Source of the DNA: Nocardioides currus
GTDB taxonomy: Bacteria; Actinomycetota; Actinomycetes; Propionibacteriales; Nocardioidaceae
Length of the DNA: 64,000 bases
NCBI RefSeq assembly: GCF_003057875.1
Contig: NZ_PYXZ01000010.1
Location: forward strand, 62,001-126,000
Direction: 5' to 3'
Shown here: positions 59,948-64,000 of the stretch, piece by piece
Numbering within the stretch: position 1 is the first letter of the stretch
Layout: each line of letters opens with the position of its first letter
Program-made: the position numbers and the translations under genes
Notes under the pieces: model-generated
What the model was told of the DNA's origin: nothing
What the model saw: the letters and a program-made list of their open reading frames with translations, nothing else
Databases searched by the model: none

Positions 59948-60699
59948 TCATGGTGAGCGCGGCCCGGGCCGCGCTCACCTGGTCTACGGGTCGACGAGCG
60001 CGACGTCGACCGGACGCCGTCGATCCAGCCCTGCAGCAGCACGCGGCTGCAGCGATGCGAACCGTCGCACAGCTCGCCAACGTCGATCCACCTCGGACCC
60101 AGGTCGTCGCCCTCCTCGGAGCCTCGCGGGGCACGGGCGAGGTGATCGTCGGTGACGGCGGGTTGGCGGTGACCCGGTTCCGCCCCGGGCAGCCGCCCAC
60201 CGTGGTGTTCGCCCAGGCGGCGCTCGCAGACCTGACCCCAGCAGCACTACGGAGCCTCGCGGCCCACGAGCTCGCCCACGTCATCGGTCGCGCCCGCGGA
60301 TCAGCAGCAGCGCGCTACGTGTGGCTGCTCGGCTACCTGCTGCTCATGCTGATCGGCCTTGTCCTCAGCGTCGCCGCGCTCGCTGCCGCGCCACGCCTTG
60401 CCGGGCCTGCGGCGTTGGCCACGATGCTCGCCGCGGTCGCGTTCCTCGCCCTCCAGGTCGCCTTCGACCGGCGCGAGGAGATCGCCGCCGACCGGTTCTC
60501 GATCACTCTGACCCGCGACCTGGCTGCGGCGGCCGAGCTGATGGGCTTCTACGAGGAGCACCTGGCCCGCCCGGCTCCCCGTGGTCGGCTCGGTGGGTTG
60601 CGGGCGCGCTTCGAGCAACGCTGGTTCGCCACCCACCCGGCGCACGCGGTGCGGCTCGAGGCGATGAGGCGACACCTGGTCGACCAGCCCAGCGAGTAG
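59878..60699 (+). CDS. M48-family metalloprotease, membrane-bound
   Basis: A 273-residue protein with an N-terminal span (about 8-30) and two more at about 147-200. The zinc site is intact: AAHELAHVIGRA, with a downstream Glu in RREEIAADRFS. The soluble part before it resembles HtpX/BlaR-like M48 enzymes. Targets are unknown; it could process element pilus or surface proteins. ATG 59878 places the span directly after the start. The degenerate M48-like protein at 30325 is in the same element. Confidence 0.85.
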   Translation: MDDTVRYTVLALVVLAYVGGGVLVMVSAARAALTWSTGRRARRRPDAVDPALQQHAAAAMRTVAQLANVDPPRTQVVALLGASRGTGEVIVGDGGLAVTRFRPGQPPTVVFAQAALADLTPAALRSLAAHELAHVIGRARGSAAARYVWLLGYLLLMLIGLVLSVAALAAAPRLAGPAALATMLAAVAFLALQVAFDRREEIAADRFSITLTRDLAAAAELMGFYEEHLARPAPRGRLGGLRARFEQRWFATHPAHAVRLEAMRRHLVDQPSE

Positions 60700-60721
60700 C
60701 CGCCAGGTCGGCGTCAGACGA

Positions 60722-61213
60722 CTATTCGTCGTCGCTCCCGTCGACGACGGCCAGCGACCGGGGCGCTGAGCTGTACAACAGGACCCCATCGCGCGCCAGC
60801 AGCCGGATGACTCGAGCGCGTAGCTGGGGCGGCCACGCCATCGCCTCGCCCAACTCGGTCCAGGTCGGGCCGGTGCCGGTGCGCGCCCAGATGTCCCTGA
60901 TGAACGCGGTGGCGCGGGCGGCATCCTGCTCGGCCGCGTCCCGGGCCTGTGCGGCGGCCCGGGCGCGCACCTGCTGCTCCTCGCGCCACGCTTCCTCCAA
61001 TGCATCCACCAGTGGCGCCGTCCAGCCCAGCGACTGTGCGGTCAGGTGGACCGCGAGACGGTGCCGGGGAAGACCTGGTCGACCGGCGGCGCCGACCAGG
61101 TCGACGTACTAGTCGACCAGTTCGTCCGGCGGCGTGCCCCCGTAGCCAGCGGCCGCAAGGAACGCCCGGACCTGGGCGCGCGTCGCGCGACGTGGTCGCT
61201 TGGGAGGAGACAT
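60722..61213 (-). pseudogene. Winged-helix-like gene with an in-frame amber codon
   Basis: Reading leftward from ATG 61213, MSPPKRPRRATRAQVRAFLA continues to GGTPPDELVD, then TAG at 61111-61109, then in the same frame YVDLVGAAGRPG ... LTAQSLGWTAPLVDALEEAW and on to the stop at 60722. The codon pattern stays good throughout, so this looks like one 163-residue gene with one nonsense codon. GTG 61009 could restart a 95-residue C-terminal product, which has a coiled coil and a winged-HTH-like end (GPTWTELGEAMAWPPQLRARVIRLLARDG). Mutation, readthrough or re-initiation are all open. Confidence 0.6.
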
Positions 61214-61282
61214 GGAACCTTGATCGGCCGAGGGTCGGGGCCGCCCAAGGCTAGCGTCTGCGGGGCCGGCGGCCGTGCTGCG

Positions 61283-64000
61283 TCAGCGCCGCGGCGTGCC
61301 CCGCCGGCCGGGACGGGGACGGTTGGTGTCGGTCCGGTCTCGGGATGCCCCCTGCGCGCGACCCGCCGCCGTGGGACCGGCAGAGGGACCGGTCTCGCCA
61401 GTGTCGATCGGGAGGTCAAGACGAGACACGATGCGGTAGCGAAGGTCGCGGGCGGGACTCTCGCCCAGAGGCCGCTCGGCCACGATCGCCCGGCTGGCCG
61501 CGCCGACGTCCTGACCCTGGCCGTGTGCGTCCTGCAGAATGGCCGCGGTGGCAGGCCAGTCCCCCTGCTCGAGCAGCCGCGGGTCGAGCTCGCGAGCCAA
61601 CGGAGCCCACCGCTCCACGGGTGTCTTCTCGGCCGCGGCCGAGAGCCGGGCGCGGACATCGCTGCTCTTGTGCAGCTCGGCCAGCGCCGCCTTACGGGGG
61701 TCGGCGTCCCAGCTCTTGACGGCGTCGCGGAGGTCGCGGCGGGCCCGCATCTGGGAGAGCTGCAGACGAGCGCGGACCTGGGTGACGCCCGGTGTCCAGG
61801 CGCGACTCGGCCGCGCCGAGATGACTCGCATGGCGGCAAGTCGGGCGGCCTCGGGGGAGAGGTTGTCGAGTCGTTCGGTGAGCAGCTGGTCGCCGAGTGA
61901 CCGGAAGGCCGGCTGTCCGCTCGCGATCGCTGCGGTGAGCGCTGCAGGCCCGCGCTGCGCGAGCAGGTCGGCGGGGTCGAGGCCGTCGGGGAACCGCGCA
62001 TAGCCGGGGTCGAGGCCGTGCGGGGTGAGCAGCCAGAAGTCACGCTCGGCGGCGACCTGGCCGGCCAGGTCGGCGTCGGTGGCCACGATCGGGTCGCGTC
62101 CGATCACGGCCAGCTGGGCGGCCTGCTCGTCGGTCAGCGACGTGCCGAGCGGTGCCACGCCGAGGTAGAGGCCGTGGCTGGCGAGGGTGACTGCCACGGC
62201 GTCCATCGGGCCCTCGACGATCACTGGGACCGCGCCCTCGTCGAGGAGCTCGTCGACCACGCCGAACAGCTGGCCGCCCTTGTGGAAGAGCGGGGTGTCG
62301 GCGGTGTTGAGGTACTTGGGACCGCCCTTGTCGGCGTCGGTGAGGTCGGGCCGGCGGCGGCCGACGAAGCCGAGCACGTCGCCCTGGTCGATGACCGGGA
62401 ACATGACTCGGTCGCGGAACCGGTCGATGAGCCTGCCAGTGCTGGCGACACTGGCCACACCGGTCGCGACCATCTCGGTGTCACTGACGCCCTGGCGGCG
62501 AAGGTGGTCGACCAGGTTGGTCCACCCCGCGGGCGCTTGCCCAGGGCGGAACCGCTGATCGCCCGCGAGGTCGAGCCCGAACCGGCCGGTGAGGTAGTCG
62601 CGGCCCCACGAGTCGGCGAACTTGGCCTCGAAGAACGCCTGGGACAGGTCGTTGATCTCGAGCATCCGTTCCCGCGTGACGGGCGACTCGTGCCACTCCT
62701 CGGCCCGCTGGTACATGAGCCGGATGTCGGCGTCGGTGGGCTCCAGCGGCGTTCCGCCGAGGTCGCGGATGTAGGACGCCAGCGTCAGGTCGCTCTCGAC
62801 AAAGTCGTCATGGTCGATGTCCTCGCCGAGGTCATCGGCTGCGTCGACACCATCGGCCCGGTGGGCCTCGAGCTGGTCGACCAGGTGCTCGTCGACCAGG
62901 TGATCGAACGCCCCACTGTCAGGTAGCGGGCCGTAGTCGGGGTCCGGTCCGGGGTCCTCCGGAAGCGGCCAGTCGCCCCAGTCGGCGTCGCTGGCGGCGT
63001 CGAGGGGGTGGTCGAGGGTGTGGTCGACCAGCGTCTCCGGGTCGGGCTGCACGCCGTCCCACAGGTCGGCCGGCGGCTCGTCGAAGTGGACCTCGTGGGC
63101 GTGCTCATCGGGCGCGGTCTCCAAGGCGATGGAGGTTCGCCAGACCAGCGCCTGGCACTCGTCGATCCCATCGAAGCTGTCGTCCCAGCCGTCGTTCGAG
63201 GTGCCAAGCGGGGCGCGGCCGGCGCCCAGAAGGACGTCGACCTGCCAGCCGCGCTGCACGCCGTGGTCCACGTTGGAGACCAGCGCCGGCCACCAGGCGC
63301 TGGCCTGGATGCTCGCTGCCCGCTCGGGTCCGAACAGCTCGACGAGCCGCGGGGTCCATTCGGTGGTGACGGCTTCGCCGTGGGAGCCGTCACCGACCTG
63401 GGCTGCGACCGCCGGCGTGAGCTGGCGGGCCATGCGCCACCAGATCGCGGCCGCGGCGTGATCGTCGGGCAGCGGTCCGGCCGGGTGGTCGGCCGCGGTC
63501 GCGGTGCGCAGCAGCTCGTGGGCGGTGACACCCGCGCGCGACATCGCGGCCAGCCGCTCGGCCAGAAGCGGGGTGAACTCGTCGTCCTTCACCTGTGGGG
63601 CCAGCGAGTAGAGCAGCTGGCGCCATTCCTTGAGCGCCGGCGTGTGGTCGCCGGTAACGGCCTTGTTGAGTCGCCGCTGCCAGGTCGCGGAGGCCTTCTG
63701 CATCTGCGGTGCACCGGTCGGGCGCCGGTCATCGACGGGGACCTGCATGGCCGCACGCCAGACTTCGACGTTGGCCACCGTCGCGGCCTCGGGGCGGATG
63801 CCGTTCTGCGCCCACGCCGGCAGGCCGCCCTGTTCGGCTTGCGCGGTGGCACGGGTACGGACCTGTCTGGCGATCTCCTCGACCAGGTGCGAGCGCTGGG
63901 CGAGGTAGGCGCCCCAGTGCGGATCATTGGCCAAGCGGGCCGGGATGCCGGGCATCCAGGGCAGTGGCCCAGCGCCGGCGTTGCGCAATCCGGAGGCGTC
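61283..64000 (-). CDS. Toprim/DnaG-like primase part of a probable relaxase protein (5' end outside window)
   Basis: More than 900 residues remain and the frame is open through the right edge (reads DASG before the TTG at 63988), so that TTG is not the real start. The region near 450-620 has a DnaG-like core (LTGRFGLDLAGDQRF; RDRVMFPVIDQGDVLGFVGRR) and a Toprim domain with Glu in VIVEGPMDAVAV and Asp pair in VATDADLAG. The first visible residues (PLPWMPGIPARLANDPHWGAYL) resemble the end of TrwC/TraA-type relaxase-helicases. It probably nicks, unwinds and primes element DNA. The relaxase domain is not in view. Confidence 0.75.
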   Translation of the reverse strand, partial: DASGLRNAGAGPLPWMPGIPARLANDPHWGAYLAQRSHLVEEIARQVRTRATAQAEQGGLPAWAQNGIRPEAATVANVEVWRAAMQVPVDDRRPTGAPQMQKASATWQRRLNKAVTGDHTPALKEWRQLLYSLAPQVKDDEFTPLLAERLAAMSRAGVTAHELLRTATAADHPAGPLPDDHAAAAIWWRMARQLTPAVAAQVGDGSHGEAVTTEWTPRLVELFGPERAASIQASAWWPALVSNVDHGVQRGWQVDVLLGAGRAPLGTSNDGWDDSFDGIDECQALVWRTSIALETAPDEHAHEVHFDEPPADLWDGVQPDPETLVDHTLDHPLDAASDADWGDWPLPEDPGPDPDYGPLPDSGAFDHLVDEHLVDQLEAHRADGVDAADDLGEDIDHDDFVESDLTLASYIRDLGGTPLEPTDADIRLMYQRAEEWHESPVTRERMLEINDLSQAFFEAKFADSWGRDYLTGRFGLDLAGDQRFRPGQAPAGWTNLVDHLRRQGVSDTEMVATGVASVASTGRLIDRFRDRVMFPVIDQGDVLGFVGRRRPDLTDADKGGPKYLNTADTPLFHKGGQLFGVVDELLDEGAVPVIVEGPMDAVAVTLASHGLYLGVAPLGTSLTDEQAAQLAVIGRDPIVATDADLAGQVAAERDFWLLTPHGLDPGYARFPDGLDPADLLAQRGPAALTAAIASGQPAFRSLGDQLLTERLDNLSPEAARLAAMRVISARPSRAWTPGVTQVRARLQLSQMRARRDLRDAVKSWDADPRKAALAELHKSSDVRARLSAAAEKTPVERWAPLARELDPRLLEQGDWPATAAILQDAHGQGQDVGAASRAIVAERPLGESPARDLRYRIVSRLDLPIDTGETGPSAGPTAAGRAQGASRDRTDTNRPRPGRRGTPRR

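Larger units (their letters stand above)
25866..64000. mobile_element. Integrated conjugative-type element inserted in tadA (right end not in window)
   Basis: The element begins at the tadA junction and is still running at the right edge, so it exceeds 38 kb. It carries a serine recombinase at its end, a complete Tad-type pilus operon, a T4CP-like ATPase, a four-domain secreted wall enzyme, M48 protease, relaxase/primase-type protein, a cargo block with a toxin-antitoxin pair and DNA repair-like genes, and several regulators. Base composition of the recombinase gene is visibly less GC-rich than its surroundings. I see no VirB4 or VirB6 homologue, so it may be an ICE that lost part of its transfer set, or one using Tad parts. 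It is not a typical FtsK-based actinobacterial AICE, since no tra FtsK-like gene is visible. Confidence 0.8.

Noticed and set aside
25866-64000. Prophage
   Set aside because: No capsid, terminase, portal or tail genes; T4CP-like, relaxase/primase and wall-enzyme genes point to a conjugative element.

Overview
The window reads as the chromosome of a very high-GC Gram-positive bacterium, most like a Nocardioides-type actinobacterium (Nocardioidaceae). Support: strong G/C third positions, many GTG starts, a SigE/RseA/HtrA-like unit, a very large NAD-glutamate dehydrogenase, a wax-ester synthase/DGAT protein, and a split Ku/LigD end-joining set. The genus is inferred, not proven.

Positions 1-25866 are ordinary chromosome. 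They hold an envelope-stress unit (end of a probable sigma factor, zinc anti-sigma factor, HtrA protease); a small HTH gene divergent from two Tad-type pilus genes (SAF/CpaB-like and CpaE-like); an RTX-repeat secreted protein; a polytopic membrane protein with a cupredoxin-like lipoprotein; a WS/DGAT protein; P5C dehydrogenase; a propeller lipoprotein; NAD-GDH; an SDR; Ku, LigD ligase, L,D-transpeptidase and LigD polymerase; a two-component pair with an atypical kinase; and an S26-like protein. Many of these genes have a TANNNT -10 hexamer 6-8 bases before the start codon, as expected for leaderless mRNAs.

Near 25866 a chromosomal tadA (CpaF-type pilus ATPase) is cut after about 168 codons by an integrated element that runs past the right edge. 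The first element gene is a large serine recombinase, starting about 40 bases from the junction. Next come two leftward operons of mostly unrecognised genes. One of them includes a protein with two tandem DnaA-domain-IV-like modules and a secreted SNase-type nuclease. A ~57-bp non-coding sequence occurs twice, once upstream of each leftward operon.

Positions 36828-48659 hold a complete Tad-type pilus operon: SAF, CpaE-like, TadA, TadB, TadC, a Flp-like pilin, three TadE/G-like proteins, a 1103-residue membrane protein with LysM outside and a BTAD-like regulator inside, and secreted accessory proteins. The element therefore destroys one pilus ATPase gene and brings in a whole replacement set. 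A TTGTCCACA nonamer lies upstream of all three Tad-related units (2608, 25362, 36828).

Positions 48685-53840 look like a cargo block: an orphan winged-helix regulator, an XRE plus DUF6036-like toxin-antitoxin pair, and a tightly overlapping group resembling alkylation repair (ATL-like protein with PTHR in place of PCHR, unknown protein, nucleotidyltransferase, Ada zinc domain, and an AlkA that loses its C-terminus at a junction). To the right are conjugation-type genes: a secreted four-domain protein (transglycosylase-like, EEP nuclease, peptidase-like, M23), a membrane protein, a T4CP-like ATPase, unknown proteins, an M48 protease, a gene with an in-frame amber codon, and the C-terminal part of a relaxase/primase-type protein. 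I see no VirB4- or VirB6-like gene in the window. Several element genes are broken or degenerate, so whether the element can still transfer is open.
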